From Argopecten irradians (taxonomy: Eukaryota; Mollusca; Bivalvia; Pectinida; Pectinidae), in the NCBI RefSeq assembly GCF_041381155.1, contig NC_091137.1:22923655-22987654 (forward strand): DNA of 64,000 nt, given 5' to 3'. The notes beneath the pieces were generated by a model. That model was not told where the DNA came from. It worked only from the letters and a program-made list of their open reading frames with translations, and ran no database searches. Shown here one piece after another: positions 1 to 13,100 of this stretch. A program made the translations under genes and the position numbers. Position 1 is the first letter of the stretch, and each line of letters starts with the position of its first letter.

Positions 1-36
1 GCTACCTGTAGATACAAGTCTTAGTGGTATGGTTGT

Positions 37-186
37 CTACATCTTGGATAGGATCCAGTCCCTGTGGTATGAGGTCCTGGCGTAGACGGAGGGGCCGACC
101 ATACAGTTCTCGTTACCCCATGACACAGCTCCGGCATGTACCCATGTACCATCAACTAAACACTGGAGGGGACCGCCGCTGTCACC
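37..186 (-). CDS. S1 protease exon 6 (GDSGGP, catalytic Ser, stop)
   Basis: Starts at gtgacag|GGTGACAGC and encodes [17 protein letters not shown] and [12 protein letters not shown], the usual C-terminal helix, then TAG at 39-37. The 3' UTR and poly(A) signal lie outside the window. Confidence 0.94.
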   Translation of the reverse strand, partial: GDSGGPLQCLVDGTWVHAGAVSWGNENCMVGPSVYARTSYHRDWILSKM

Positions 187-2153
187 CTGTCACAAACAAT
201 GCAAATATTATTTTACCTATACTATAATTATCAAAAAAAGTTTGTTTAAAAAAAAATGTTTTTTTTTGCTTTTATATTTTTGTTTTATTTATATTTATTG
301 CTTATTATTTTTTTCACCCAGACTAAGATGATAGTTAAAACCTTGCACGACTATAATAAAAAGATTGATAGAATCTTAAAAAAGGTCTGTCAGGTGAACA
401 GGGATATTGCAACCCGAGTGAAAGATTTTGGCTGGTCAACCCGAGGCTTGCCGAGAGTTTACGGCCAAAATCTTTCAAGAGGGCTGAATTTTAATAGAAT
501 CTTACATGATTCTTTTTCTGCCATACTTAAACGAAACATGATGAAGAAACAGTTATATTGAAACATTTCGAAAGCGCCGCCATCATAGGAATGTCGCAAT
601 GCGTGAAAATCAATGACGTCGTCGATATTAGATACCACATGTAATGATGACGTCATGTTATTGTCTAACGCGTGTGAGCTGTCTTTTTCCTACCCCGGTA
701 AAAGACGAGTTATCTTTTCCCTAGCAAACGCGGGATAAACCTGACAAGTATGAGAGAAATACTAATTCTTGTTTATCTATGTAATCGTTAGGGAATGATA
801 TCAATGTTGCATTGTTTGTCAGACATCTCTTAGAAATATAAATATATCAACTTTCACAGACCAGATGATTAAGTGTTAGAATTGCCGATATATACTTACA
901 TAACATGAACCTTTAGGCTCAGAGTCCGTACAGATCATGTCATCAGTTACTGGATAGTTCAAAATAATGCCGGCCTGACAAGCAGCATTGGTAATAACGG
1001 GTGTCTGAAGTTCTTGGAGAATTCGTGCTGAACTTGATGGACCTGAAAAACACGTGGCATTCATGATGTTTTGAAACTTTACTAGACTTTGATGATGCAT
1101 ATGTTAAGTCATTTTAACTACCAGAGTTACTTCCCCTCATTTCACTAGCTTCAGTACAATCGCGACATCTCGGAGTAATTTCCGTCAATCTTCGGAAATA
1201 TATCACAGCGAGGTGTTATATTTCCGAAGATTACCGGAAATTTCTCCGAGGGGATCCGATTGGCTTCAATACTGACGGAATCAAACAAGGGAAGTAACTC
1301 TGATGGATCAGAATGATGACAGAAAGTATCTTTGTTAATTGCTCCAGTTAGTAACATAACAAATTTAATACTTTTAGTAATATTTGATTTCCTCCTACTA
1401 TAATATAATGATCATTGAACATCCAAACCTGTGACATTATATACCTTAAGATAACTTATATTTGGTTGAACATCCAAACCTGTGATATTATATACCTTAA
1501 GATAACATGTATTTAAAAATTACCTATAATTGGTTGAACATTACCTGTGACAAATATATACGTACATGTACTTAAAAGTTACTTATATTTGGTTTAACAC
1601 CACCACCATCTGTGACACATACACCATCATCTGTGACACATACACCATCATCTGTGACACATACACCATCATCTGTGACACATACACAATCACCTGTGAC
1701 ACATACATCTGTGACCACACATAAACAATCATCTGTGACACATATACAATCACCTGTGACACATATATACGTACATGTACCTAAATGTTACTTATATTTG
1801 GTTTAACACCACCATGACACATACACCACCACCTGTGACACATATGTGATATAACAAACTCACTTCTATGTCAACCATTCATAAATCAACTTTATTTCAC
1901 TTACCTTTGGTTGCTCCCCAGCCAGTGACAAAACAGACGCTATTCATCAGATCCATGTTGTCATCTGCAAGACCTGGTATCGGTTGAATGTAATCGCCGT
2001 ACTTTATCTTCCCTTTCAGCTTGATAATTGAGATGTCATGTAAAACGTCTCCGTCATAACCAGGGTGCTGTAAAGCAGTACGTAACGGTAACTATAAGCC
2101 TTGCCATCAACCATGTTATACATTATCATCATCATCACCATAATCACAATCAC

Positions 2154-2213
<60 letters not shown>

Positions 2214-2251
2214 ATCATCATCATCATCATATCATATCATCATATCATCAT

Positions 2252-2323
<72 letters not shown>

Positions 2324-2512
2324 TCACATCATATCATCATATCATCATCATCATCATCATCATGACCATCATCATCATCATCATCATATTATCATCATCA
2401 TATCATATCATCATCATCATCATCATCATATTATCATCATTATCATCATATTATGACCATCATCATCATCATCATCATCATATTATTATTATCATCATCA
2501 TCATCATTCATT

Positions 2513-2565
<53 letters not shown>

Positions 2566-4296
2566 TTGATAATGTTTTATACTGTTTCTCAAATAGCATT
2601 ATTTGATTATTTAATTGAGCAATATTAAAGATGCTTTCTTTATTAATTAAATAACTAGTTTTATACAAATGCGGTATTTCAACTATTCAATTTGAGCCAA
2701 ATACGATAAAGCCGATTATAACCCGGGGAAAAATAGCGAGTTTTACATTATAAGTAAAAAAATAAATTATCTCGAATTTAAATTTCTCGGTTGATCTTAC
2801 TAAAAGTACACATCTGTTGTACCTTTTTTTGTCGTGTAGCAAATTTTCGCCAGCTCAATTTTGAAATGCAAAAACATGTAAAAACATTATCCACGTGAAA
2901 GTAACCATTTTTGTTCACAGTGAAAATTAAGGTGGGTATCATCTTTATACGGCACGGTTTATATAGCATTGCCAGAAACAAGATGGAATGAAGTATTTTC
3001 TCAGAACTACACAATGAAATGAATGCATTTTAACATAGATATTTTTGTCTACTACACACACAGAACACTTTCCACATGTTTTATATTCGAAGATTGCTTT
3101 ACCTGTATGATTGAAGCGACTTTCATCTTCTTTTCACCTCTTGTCTTCTTTTCATTCTTTCTCCTGTCGTAATTTCCAACTATAACTTTGAGAGCCCTTT
3201 TTCTTGAAAAGAAAAGGAATACGGTTAATATGCCGCATCGGATCGACATGGATATGAATCTATTTACAGAGGTTATTATCTCCCCTGTTTCTAGAAACAT
3301 TCACGCATCTTCATTTACAGACGATGGCTCAAACCTACACCACAAGACATAAAAAATACTATGCCTATATGATAATTTGAAAGTTAATGAAATTTTAATG
3401 AAAAAATTACTAGAAACAAACGTATTTCGGCGCAATCAGAACTTTTCACAAATGTGACTTTTGGACATGATGATTATCAGCATTTGCGACATTGACGCAA
3501 CTTACTTGGCACGGTAGGTACAATGGGCCGCAGTTAAAATCGTTTTCTCGTTAAGGATGGTGCCACCACACATAAACTGATTCTTGTAAGTAAGAGTGAC
3601 CTGCCATGGCCAAGCGTCCTCGTCGGCGTCTGTTCCTCCCACTATGTTAGGGGGTGTGCCTGGATCGGTGCCTTCGTCCTCTCCTGTAACAAAAACACCT
3701 TGTATTAGGAAAATATTATCAGCAGTAAAGACGACCCTAGTTTTCTAACTTTTGGAAAAAACTTGACTTCAGTTGATGTATCAAGTGTCATATAAATTAC
3801 GGACAGAATTTTAACTCACGGAACATTCTTAATTTTGTTTAACTTGAGTTTCTCTATATGGATGCTTATATGAATTACCGTTTAAGAACACAAATTATGG
3901 AAAGTTCTTAAACTTTCTCTAATTGGAACGTTATATAACACTAAGTTCTGTTTTTTGTAATGCCGGTCTCACTACTTCATAAATTTTACACAAATGCACA
4001 TTTCTATGGAGTGTTACGATTTAGTAACTGCTTTGCCATTTTGATTAAAAATAATTTGAATTATTTTAACTTGATCATAATGTCACATTACTCGGCCTTG
4101 TTTTGATTTATTTCCATTAAATTACATTGTATGGTTAAACATAGCATTGATTCTTAGTGAGTAATGATAAGTATCATTAAGGTTTTGTTAAATAAGGCAT
4201 TTATAGATCTGAAATGCAGTTAACTTTACCTTGGAGTTTGGCACCTGTAACCACCCCGAAGATGGCTAGAGCAAGCAGAACCAGCCGGGAGTCCAT
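37..4296 (-). CDS. Chymotrypsin-like secreted serine protease (S1A), complete six-exon gene
   Basis: Coding exons on the minus strand are 4296-4230, 3683-3506, 3202-3103, 2067-1905, 1042-900 and 186-37. All have GT-AG borders and matching phases, giving 801 nt and 266 residues. Residues 1-18 form a signal peptide ([18 protein letters not shown]). A short acidic, Pro-rich propeptide leads to IVGG at 36-39. The triad is H76 (TAAHC), D126 (HDISIIKL) and S220 (GDSGGP). Cysteines fit the standard pairs 42-58, 136-201, 168-182 and 191-220 (chymotrypsin numbering). The S1-pocket residue expected at 189 is Gly (KGSCYGDSGGP) and 226 appears to be Ser, so trypsin specificity is unlikely and chymotrypsin- or elastase-like is more likely. 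The residue before IVGG is Asn rather than Arg/Lys, which is odd for tryptic activation. Digestive or immune roles are both possible. No frameshift or stop is seen. Confidence 0.93.
408..476. repeat. Dispersed foldback repeat, copy 1
   Basis: Imperfect inverted repeat with arms gaaagattttggc (420-432) and gccaaaatctttc (464-476), preceded by caacccgag. A related copy lies at 10410-10476, so this is a dispersed family in this genome. Confidence 0.6.
900..1042 (-). CDS. S1 protease exon 5
   Basis: Encodes [15 protein letters not shown] through [13 protein letters not shown], the segment containing the C168-C182 pair and C191. Acceptor tttcag, donor gtaagt. The phase fits the GDSGGP exon. Confidence 0.93.
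1121..1304. repeat. Foldback (MITE-like) element with gttacttccc ends
   Basis: An inner near-perfect palindrome at 1169-1250 (ctcggagtaatttccg ... cggaaatttctccgag) is flanked by outer inverted ends ccagagttacttccc and gggaagtaactctg. It lies in protease intron 4. No coding capacity. The symmetrical outer ends suggest a non-autonomous DNA element, but no target duplication was resolved. Confidence 0.6.
1415..1850. repeat. Complex minisatellite cluster
   Basis: At about 1601-1765 a roughly 20-bp unit (catctgtgacacatacac and variants) repeats about eight times. It is bracketed by two copies of a block containing acgtacatgtac and ttacttatatttggtttaac. Upstream there are two copies of a block containing gaacatccaaacctgtga. 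It is intronic in the protease gene. Confidence 0.8.
1905..2067 (-). CDS. S1 protease exon 4 (catalytic Asp)
   Basis: Encodes [17 protein letters not shown], which contains the catalytic Asp, and [11 protein letters not shown]. Acceptor tttacag, donor gtaagtg. The preceding intron contains the long ATC/TCA microsatellite. Confidence 0.93.
2125..2565. repeat. Long imperfect (ATC)n microsatellite
   Basis: About 440 bp of almost pure ATC/TCA triplets with occasional interruptions (atatc, gacc, attatt), within protease intron 3. The poly-His/Ser/Ile/Met reading frames it creates are artefacts. Confidence 0.95.
3103..3202 (-). CDS. S1 protease exon 3
   Basis: This 100-nt exon is required by phase between exons 2 and 4. 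It encodes [11 protein letters not shown] followed by a Lys-rich loop and KVASIIQ, matching the family's VxxGxxD strand before the HPxYD segment. Acceptor ttcaag, donor gtaaag. The Lys/Arg-rich loop is longer and more basic than usual. Confidence 0.85.
3506..3683 (-). CDS. S1 protease exon 2 (propeptide, IVGG, catalytic His)
   Basis: The acceptor ttacag and donor gtaagt are clear. The exon encodes the acidic propeptide, the IVGG mature N-terminus, the MCGGTILN strand and the TAAHC catalytic histidine. It ends in phase 2 (AA|). Confidence 0.93.
4230..4296 (-). CDS. S1 protease exon 1 (signal peptide)
   Basis: This exon encodes the start Met and signal peptide, ending ...GAKLQ with a split Gly codon (G|gtaaag). 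An in-frame ATG lies further upstream, but it is too close to the TATA box to be transcribed usefully and would put polar residues before the signal peptide, so the ATG at 4296 was chosen. Confidence 0.88.
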
Positions 4297-4334
4297 ATCG
4301 TCTCTGAAATGCTGCCAGTTAGTATCTCTACCCA

Positions 4335-4342
4335 TATTTATA
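4335..4342 (-). promoter_or_regulatory. TATA box of the protease gene
   Basis: TATAAATA on the minus strand lies 39 bases before the chosen start codon. Transcription would begin about 25-30 bases downstream, leaving a 5' UTR of about 10-15 bases, typical of a highly expressed secreted protease. It is a motif match only. Confidence 0.55.
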
Positions 4343-4847
4343 AGTTTTCCTCGACCTTCCCACCATCTTTCCCAGAGGCAAGTCATGTTCGATTCTAATG
4401 CGACGTGACCATGAAGGTAGACTGGCAGTGTAAACAAATTAGATGGAATCTTTAAAGAGATCGTGACAGAGCCTGACATTAAAGCTATCGTCACCTATTA
4501 TATTTATATGACCTTCAGCTACCATTCGATAACAGATTATCATCACAAGTGGATGAAATTTAATCGGCCGTACAAATCACATTGGGAGAGGTGGACCTGA
4601 ATGACCACCTGCATTAATACAACGCTTGGTCACGGTCATAGTGTGTTGATACCAAACAGGTTGCCGATTGCCTAAGGTCCATTGACGTCAAGTCATTTGA
4701 ACAATCTTAGAAAACATTTAAAAAAGGTTTTTATGACGTCGTAAATATCAAATGCCTTCTCATAATCACTCCGTAACTAATTATGCATGTTCGTCATTAG
4801 AGAAGTATTTTCTTTGAGAAGAAGAATACAAATCTGATTGATGTCCT

Positions 4848-5085
4848 AAGGACACTTTTTGTTATCATTCATATTGTTTCCTCAAGTTAATATGCCAATT
4901 TTAAAAGGGACACCTTTTGTTATCACTCAATATAATTTGCCAATTTTAAAAGGGACATTTTTTGTTATCATTCATATTGTTTCCTCAATATAATTTGCCA
5001 ATTTTAAATGGGACACTTTTTTGTTATCATTCATATTAATTCCTCAATATAATTTGCCTATTTTAAAAGGGACACTTTTTTGTTA
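4848..5085. repeat. 60-bp tandem repeat, about four copies
   Basis: The unit contains gggacacttttttgttatca, a cctcaatataatttgcc block and attttaaaa. One copy is shortened to about 44 bp. It is intergenic between the protease promoter and CHS-A. Confidence 0.8.
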
Positions 5086-8000
5086 AATGGCTTTTTAAAT
5101 GGCTGCGATTGGATGATAATCTAACTATTATTACGCCACCTTTGTCTCGATTTTACAGTCAACAAGGTTGACACGAAGTTGACATGCATAGAGAATATAA
5201 ATCGCTGGCGTTGATTGTGTTAATTGGCCTACGTCTTCTATCAGATGCTGCAAAATTGAATATAGCTTGAAATGGCGTAAATTTAGCACTCAAATGTACA
5301 AACGAAATGTAGGTAAATTTGGAATTTTATAACCCTCTTAACTTCAGATTTCAACGTCATTAATCATGAATATTTACTTTGGCTTGTCGCAATTACCACA
5401 TAATTTTATCAAGCCAAATTGAAGTCTATGTGAGTATACCTGACACCCAAAACATAACCGTTTTCGGTGTCAACATAAAACAGTTGTTACCCATTTTTTT
5501 TAGAAGATAACCGCTTGATCTTAAGATAACCCGTTGTTTGAGGTATAACCGAAGTGACGTTTGCCGCCTTTATTTTCAGGGTTTCCAAGAGGTTATTTTT
5601 GGTGACTCAAACTAGCTGTCGTCTTACTTGGTGATTCAGCTTTCGAGACTTCACTAAACATCGTTTTGTTTTTTTGTTTTTTTTTTTTAGAATTTTTTGT
5701 AAAAATAATTTTGTATAACTATCACTCAATTCTTATTTTGGGTCACTTGATACATGTAACTGGTTATGTCTTCTAAATTTGTTATGCCGAATTATGAAAT
5801 ATTTTTTAAATGAGTATCTATATCTTGTGTCTTTTGAGTATTTCTTTGCGATAACATTTAGTTAAATCATTAAAACGTAAAGAAATACACGACGTATACA
5901 TTGAAATAAAAAAGGAAAGTAAAAAATAAATTAAAGATTTTTGTCATCTGCTTTAGGTTGAATCGTTTTAACAGTCAACTTTTAGACGTCAATAATTAAA
6001 ATAAACGGCTTGACCATATCATCATATCTGAACCTTGGAAGCAACGCAATGAAGCTCTATAGAGTTTGAAAAGTGTTTTGACTACATTTTTGTTGTTGAT
6101 TGTTTAACGCTGCAGATGATTATATAAGATCCAGTTATTGGTTGATAGAAGTTCATCTGTAGGTATCCGTACTGTATCGATTCAATAAGACCCCAGAACG
6201 CTTTGAAAATTGAAACAAATAAGGATCGTTAAATAGGATCAATTATTGGCTACCCTAATGTACAAATTAAGCCATAAATTAATGTGAAAAAGAAATTAAA
6301 TAAGGAAAGCACTGCCGTTCATATTTCTAGACGGCATTAAATCGAAGTTAGTATAATTGAGTCTCTAAATGGGGCGATGGGTGATTACGGGGATGAAGGC
6401 TCTTATTGGGTAAAATATGGTATACGCTGTTTATGGTTACCATTTATGTCCTACAAATCCTCCTATCCACTTCTAATCAAACAGAGCACAACAAACGGCA
6501 TTTTAATGCAGATTTGGAGCAGTTCGAGTTATCCCTAACGGCAAACATGCACCAATCATATTGTGAGGTTGAGATCTGTTCACGTGTCTGTCTTTCTAAT
6601 AAACTACGCATATATAGTTGGCGACGCAATCGATGGTATTGCCATCCACAGACTAAATAATAGTATTCAATGTTTAGTTTGTCTTCACATACCAGTGGAT
6701 GTAGTGTTCTAGTGTTGGCTTTAAAACATTGTACCTTGTATGATATCACTACTATTATGAGTATGGTGTTCTAGTCACTAATCAGATCATAACGCTAACG
6801 CCATTGAAATTTTAACACCTTGTTGTTCCCATTTGGAAACAGTGACAATTAAAACACTCAGACATTGTTATAAAAAGGTAATTTACATCAAAAAGTTTAC
6901 ACGGATAATTACACTTGTGGAGGTATGTCAAGGCGATAACGATATTCGAATATCATTTAAATACCTTACAGATATTGGCAAACGATTTAAAATAACGCCA
7001 AAAATATAACAGTTTCTCGGAACAGCCCTTTTCTGATAACGATTACGTTGGTTAAACCTTACATTGAGGCAACAATATTTTAATAATGATTTGGTAGTAG
7101 TGCCATAAACCAGGTTAGGAATATTCGAGGATTTCAGCATGTTACAAAGACGCTTTGTATGTTTTGCTTATTGTATTACCTAACGAAACAGTAGAAGATA
7201 TACAAGATGGCCTGTGAAAAGGTAACGATGTTTTTGCATTTTGCTGTATAAAATATTAACATAAAATCATACGATATTCAAAAAAAGAGTTGAGTATATC
7301 TAATATCTTTTTATGAAGTGATTTTATTCAAGCATATGGTTAATTATTGAAATGGAGACTTTATTCATTTATGTGTTATGAAAATAAGAATAAACATTTC
7401 TAGAAACTACTTCTTGATAAAAGACTTTGGCGATAGACAATACAAGGCAGCTCATTGTTCGTGTAAGTCAACACTAAAAGGATCTAAACCGGCGAAATTG
7501 TCTTTATATTTTGTTTTATTCATTTTGAAATGAAGTTTCATGACATGAATTTTTCGACCCAACCATTTCGCAGATAAAAAAGAAATCAACCTACATTTTG
7601 AATAGTTAAGTCGTTTTTTGCATGATCAAGGTTGTTCAAGCTTTTAGCTCTAAAACCTGAACAATAGAAATACCATCCTGCGGTGAAACTATATTTTTTC
7701 GCAAATGTGTTGAAAGAGAAAACACTATATTGTGAACATGAAGTTCATTTATGCTTCATTCTGGAGAGTAAAGGTGTAGAAAAAGACAAGAAAATTGCAT
7801 AATGACTATGAAATTAGCAGTTTCTACCATAATGGGTTTTAAAAGAAACCCATCAATGAATTATACACAATATTTCAGTACATGAAGTTTTCATACAGGA
7901 CCGGGATCTGGGGGTACCAACCAACAAATAGGGATAATATGTCATTGCGGATGATACAAGACGATACATAGACAATAAACCCTCATGTTAAATGGTTAGT

Positions 8001-10083
8001 ACATTAATATTTTTCCGTACAGGGAATTTCGTACACATTACTCATGTCAATTGTTGATAATTGTATATTACCTTGAATACATTCCAATAAGCAGATAAAG
8101 CAGGTCGCATAAATAGCGATTGAGTTTCTTTTGGTGTCTGTATGAATGTCCAGAACACAATATAAAACAAAGCAAAATGAGTATGTGAAATAAATGGTGG
8201 GTTGTATGGTAGCTTGCCTAGACGTACATAACAATTAATATGACGGGTTTTTTCTTCTTTTATCTTACCAGGTGAGTTTAAGCTAGAATGTAAACGTATA
8301 TCTATTATTGATTATTAATTATCAAATTATTGATATCTCTAGGTTCATTGTTGAAAGAAGTAAAACAATAGTGAAGTAACGTACAAAGAACTAAATAAAC
8401 TAGTTGGCAGAAAAGATTATAATCCCGCCGACAAAATTGACACCGATACTCATTTTTGTCTGCCCACGTGAAGGGTGCGTGTATGATCTATTGACGGTAC
8501 AATTGAATACAAAAGGTATGCAAAGTAGCAATTTGTTAGGTATGCATTGAGTGTGTTTTTACTTCCTGGTTAAGTCTGTACTGTGTAAATAAATCATTCG
8601 CAGATGTAAACGCAGAGAATGCCCGCCGTACTTACAAACCGCATTATACTAACAGTAGGTAACCTTGTTTATCAAGTCATATCGACTTTACCTCAATATA
8701 AAACACTTTAGAATGAATCGATTGACTTACGCATAAAATATTACTATACTTATGTGAAGTGATAATTTGTTCCCATGCAGGTAGGAAAAACGAATAGACT
8801 AGTTTAAACATTTTTACAATGCATTACTTAATTCAAACAATGAGCACATTTATATAATTAAAATGAACAATTCTATGTCTTGTCACGTTCAAAATGAATC
8901 CGGAATGTACTTTTCACATGTAAATTTTCCACGATCAATGGTCATGGTATATTTTATGTTAATAGTAGTATGTGGAAATCTGTATTTTTATTTCCATTAT
9001 ATTCGGTAAGCTAGTGTTTTATTTAATATAAACATCTTGATATGGTGTCATTGTGTGATTTAGTAAGACATACATGTATGTGTGACACATACGTGCACAC
9101 GTTCATAAAGCAATGCATGTAATAAAAGGAAATAATGTTAAGCATGCTGTAGACTATAAATAGGGATTGGGTTGATCAGATGACATTTTTATCCCAATAC
9201 ACTAGAGAAATGGGTGAATACGTGCATTCGTTTGTTCATGGATAATTATTAAGAACAACCATTTAAATCTAGTTGTCTCAGCGTTGTAACAGACAGGTAG
9301 ATTATAGTAAAGATAAAATGGCAGTCATACTATACATCTGTACATGTTGTGACCTTGTCATCTTTTAGTTTTATTTGGACAGAAAACACAATGGTAACCC
9401 TTACAACTTTATCACACCTTTATCTTTCTTAAAACTAAAACATAAAACTTTGCCTCAAAAACTAGTTTAAACTACTGACAGAGGAACACAATATTTTAGA
9501 GTAGAGTATTGTTTGTCTCTAAGAATGTTGCCAATGTTATGTGGTCCGTGAAACTTTTGAGCATTGTTAGAAAGAAAAAATGCGACAGAATACACCAATG
9601 CCCAAAGTATATAAAAACTTAATGCAGCAAACAATGTGGAGGGTGTTTAAGTCTACTAGAATGGAGACAGGCAGACCATCTCCACATTTTGAAATAGGAC
9701 TTATAAATGAATTTTCATATTTAATTACAATTAAAGTATGTAACACATGTAGATGAAAAGGGAATTTATGTCATTTTCATGAATTATTATCTGATATGAA
9801 TAAATATTTACAAAATTCAATCATTTAAGGTATTCCAAGAAATAAATTTGATTTTGCAAAATTGATATTATTATTTTGCAAAATTAATGAATTATATTCA
9901 TACATTGCAATAAGCATGATGAGTTTCACTTCAAACTTGTCAATTTATAAGCAGTTAATTTCATATTCCAGTAAGTGACATTAGATAGATTTAGGGACAT
10001 TTTTTATAGTATTACACAAATGAAAAACTATAAAAAATATATCAATATCTTGAAATATGTTACAAACTTGCTATTCTTCACAG
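5086..10083. other. Intergenic or 5' intronic region, no gene recognised
   Basis: About 5 kb with only short reading frames lacking recognisable protein similarity or paired splice signals. The CHS-A start codon and 5' UTR exons probably lie in or upstream of this stretch but could not be identified. No tRNA or rRNA was seen. Confidence 0.5.
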
Positions 10084-10151
10084 CGGTATGGAAGCGTGTC
10101 CAGTGGGTATGACGCATCTTCGCACGTTAGCCAACCAACAAACAAAGTCAG
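10084..10151 (+). CDS. CHS: CHS-A candidate N-terminal exon
   Basis: Open frame RYGSVSSGYDASSHVSQP... between acceptor cttcacag and donor gtagga. Its phase-2 end (AG|) joins in frame to the next exon (AGA TAC TGG GAT). The low-complexity polar composition is typical of a chitin synthase N-terminus. Support is splice signals and phase only. Confidence 0.55.
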
Positions 10152-13100
10152 GTAGGATACATATGGTATTTAATTAGAACATATTTTATCGGTGTTATCA
10201 TTATTGCATTTGCCATACTCTAATTACAAGGAATAAAAAAGAAAATAAACTATTAAATTATTAATGTACTGTTTTTTTTATGATATGGCTAAGTTAAATG
10301 GTTATTTTTGAGTGCGCTGTTTGTGTTGTGCAGTATTTAGGATGTACACATCTGAGAAGACTAATTATATTAGAATCTTACATGGGTCAGTCAAGTGGAA
10401 AGGGATTTCGCAACCCGAGTGAAATATTTGGCTTGCCCGCTCTGCAAGCCTCGGGTTAACCAGCCAAAATCTTTCCAGTACAAAAAAGAAAAGTGTTCAA
10501 AGTACCATTAAATGTAAAAAGTAACAAAAGTTTATTATTTCACACATGAATTCGTATAATTTTGATTACCATGAAACTACTTTTGATTTACATCAAAGCT
10601 TAGCTCGATACAGCTAAAAATGCTGGCGCAGTGATGATTTAAGTAAAACAAATAAAAAGTGGGATAATTAAAACTTTGGCTCTACTCAAAGCGAAAATAT
10701 TTTCAAAATGTCTGCCAAATTGGTAATTTATTTAAATAAATTTTGTTTGAAAACTTCTTGGATCTACGTTTATGTCGACGCGAGATTTCAAAGGACAGAT
10801 GTGTGGATCCTTGACTCAATTCGATCCTTTGTGTGTATTAACTGTTATTGTTGTTGCATATGATTCATATTTTGACGGTATTATTAGTTTGGCATCTCTA
10901 ACTCTTACTTATTATAAGTGTAAATGCGAGCTATGACACTTTAATATTAACACATTCTTGTTATTCTTGCTGTTATAACTTTATAACTACATGTAGTTGC
11001 AAAGTGTAGACATGAAATCTTAGTCACATAGAGCTTACATATATTTCTCATTATCTTAAAACTTGAAGGCTTTAGAATAATATTGATCATGATTTTGGGC
11101 CATTTTACCTGTCATTGTTTGTCTTTGATCCATTTAATATGTTCCGCACTGTACCGTTAATTGGATACACGTAGACTTCTTGCTTTTAAGAAGGCATATT
11201 TCCCTCTCTTAGTTACATAATAACTCAATGACGCCTGCCGGGACCTCCAGTGTTCGATGTAAAAATTAAGTTCTCGTTTGGGTTAGATGATTTATTGGTG
11301 TCGTGAAAGAAAAGGCAATATGTTTCAATCTTACCTGTCCAATTGTATAGGTGACCTTGCTTTTTGAAATAAGGTCTATGAAAAGAAAGAAACCCACATG
11401 TGTACTACTAGGACTGCTTGGGATATAATTTAAGTTAACATGTTGCAAGATACCAATGCTCTTAAATAGTCATGAAAATGTATGCATATTACAGTACCTT
11501 ACATGAACACAACATATTTAGACGTAGAGAAATATTTGATATACGAGTAAATATCCCGACATATAAACACATGCCCCCCACCTCTGGGTCATGATATTGA
11601 ATCCCATTGGAGGGGTTGCCAGTTACCTATGATCGTTGTTTTTTCTTCGGGTATTCCGTTTTTTTTTCAACATATGAACCACGCACACCCTTGAGTTACC
11701 CTGACTGTTCACTTAACAAGTCAAATTAAACCAAGTTATTATTGCACTATCAAAATTGAATAGTTTTTGGAAACAATGACGTTAAAATATGCTACAGTAG
11801 TCAGATTGTTAGGTCCTTACATCCCAGTACAATAATCTATTTTCAGATACTGGGATACGTTTGAGATGGATGGCCCTGCAGATTTACGGAGATGAATTAG
11901 GAATTATATAGTCGTAATTCGTATCCTGAAAGGAGTGGCATTCGTGACGTTGTCTTTGTCCCTATTACTTTGTACTGTGTGCCAGAGATTGACATTGCTG
12001 TCCCTCATTCCACAGGGTAATGTAAGTCATATTATAATGGTTAGCACCTCTGCCTTTTATTAGATACCTATTGAATATTGTTACGGTGATGCAGTGGAAC
12101 CTCGATAATCCAAACATATGTGTCTTCAGCCCCAATGCGACTGAATTACGAATTTCCGGACTGTGAAATTCCAATTTCTTAGTCATTCAACATATTCATT
12201 CCTGATAATTAATTTCGTCCAGGTTGTGAGTTATTCGGAATACCACCGTCCGGATTATCGTGTGTCTATTGTATAACCAAATTTCAGACTGAGGAATGGA
12301 ATGTTTTGCATTGCATATCGGCAATACAAAATGTTGCATTCTCCTTCTAGTGGGAACTATTTGTTATGAAAATTCTTTTGTCGTCACTTTTCCAAACATT
12401 GCTGAAGTTTATTCGTGTAAAATAAAGTTAGATTAATCATGAACTTTTGTGAACTTCATACAATATGCACTGGTAATTTCTTATTCCTTGGTATGTGGTC
12501 TTGTATATCTTTTATCTTTTCAAGTGAAAATTTATCCTTTGTAATAGTTTGGCAAAAGCCTTAAGTCGTAATGAGACAAAGCAGTAACTTCATTACATCT
12601 GCAGTGTTAACTTTGTTCAAATGAAGATTTTTGAAAATATTTGAATTTGTCATTTCTTTTACCATGGATGAAACTTCTGAATCTTCTTTCATAAAATCCA
12701 TCAAATTAGTATTCAATTTATATATTACATGTATTACCCCAATTGCATGTGTTTACTATCATTGAATTCGAAATAGAAAATATTTTTTTAAGAACCATGG
12801 ATGCCAAACCCCTAAAGTACTTGATGCCATTGACCGACTCAGACAAAGATTGGTTCTATGGATTGGAGTATGTTTTCCATATCTGTTCATATTTCTCACC
12901 GGACTCTGGAGATCCCTATTTGGAAAGACGGAGAGGCCTTCGCCTCTTATAATCTTAATGGTATAACAAACATATTTTAATCTGAATTTTTGATATCTGT
13001 TAATTTGATTTTTTAACGTGTTGCGTTAATAACAACACGTCCAAGAATTGTGTTCTAGTTCTTTAACTGAATAATACGGATCACTTATTTGATTGTACAA

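Noticed and set aside
459..656. Short frames at the left end overlapping the foldback repeat
   Set aside because: They cross an inverted repeat and intronic sequence between protease exons 5 and 6; no coding similarity.
2016..2628. Reading frames encoding poly-His, poly-Ser, poly-Ile and poly-Met
   Set aside because: They are translations of the ATC microsatellite inside an intron, with no start context or flanking coding signal.
12743..12952. 69-codon frame beginning MHVFTIIEFEIENIF
   Set aside because: It overlaps a real CHS-A exon (12793-12960) in another frame; the exon's own frame matches the family and splices in phase.
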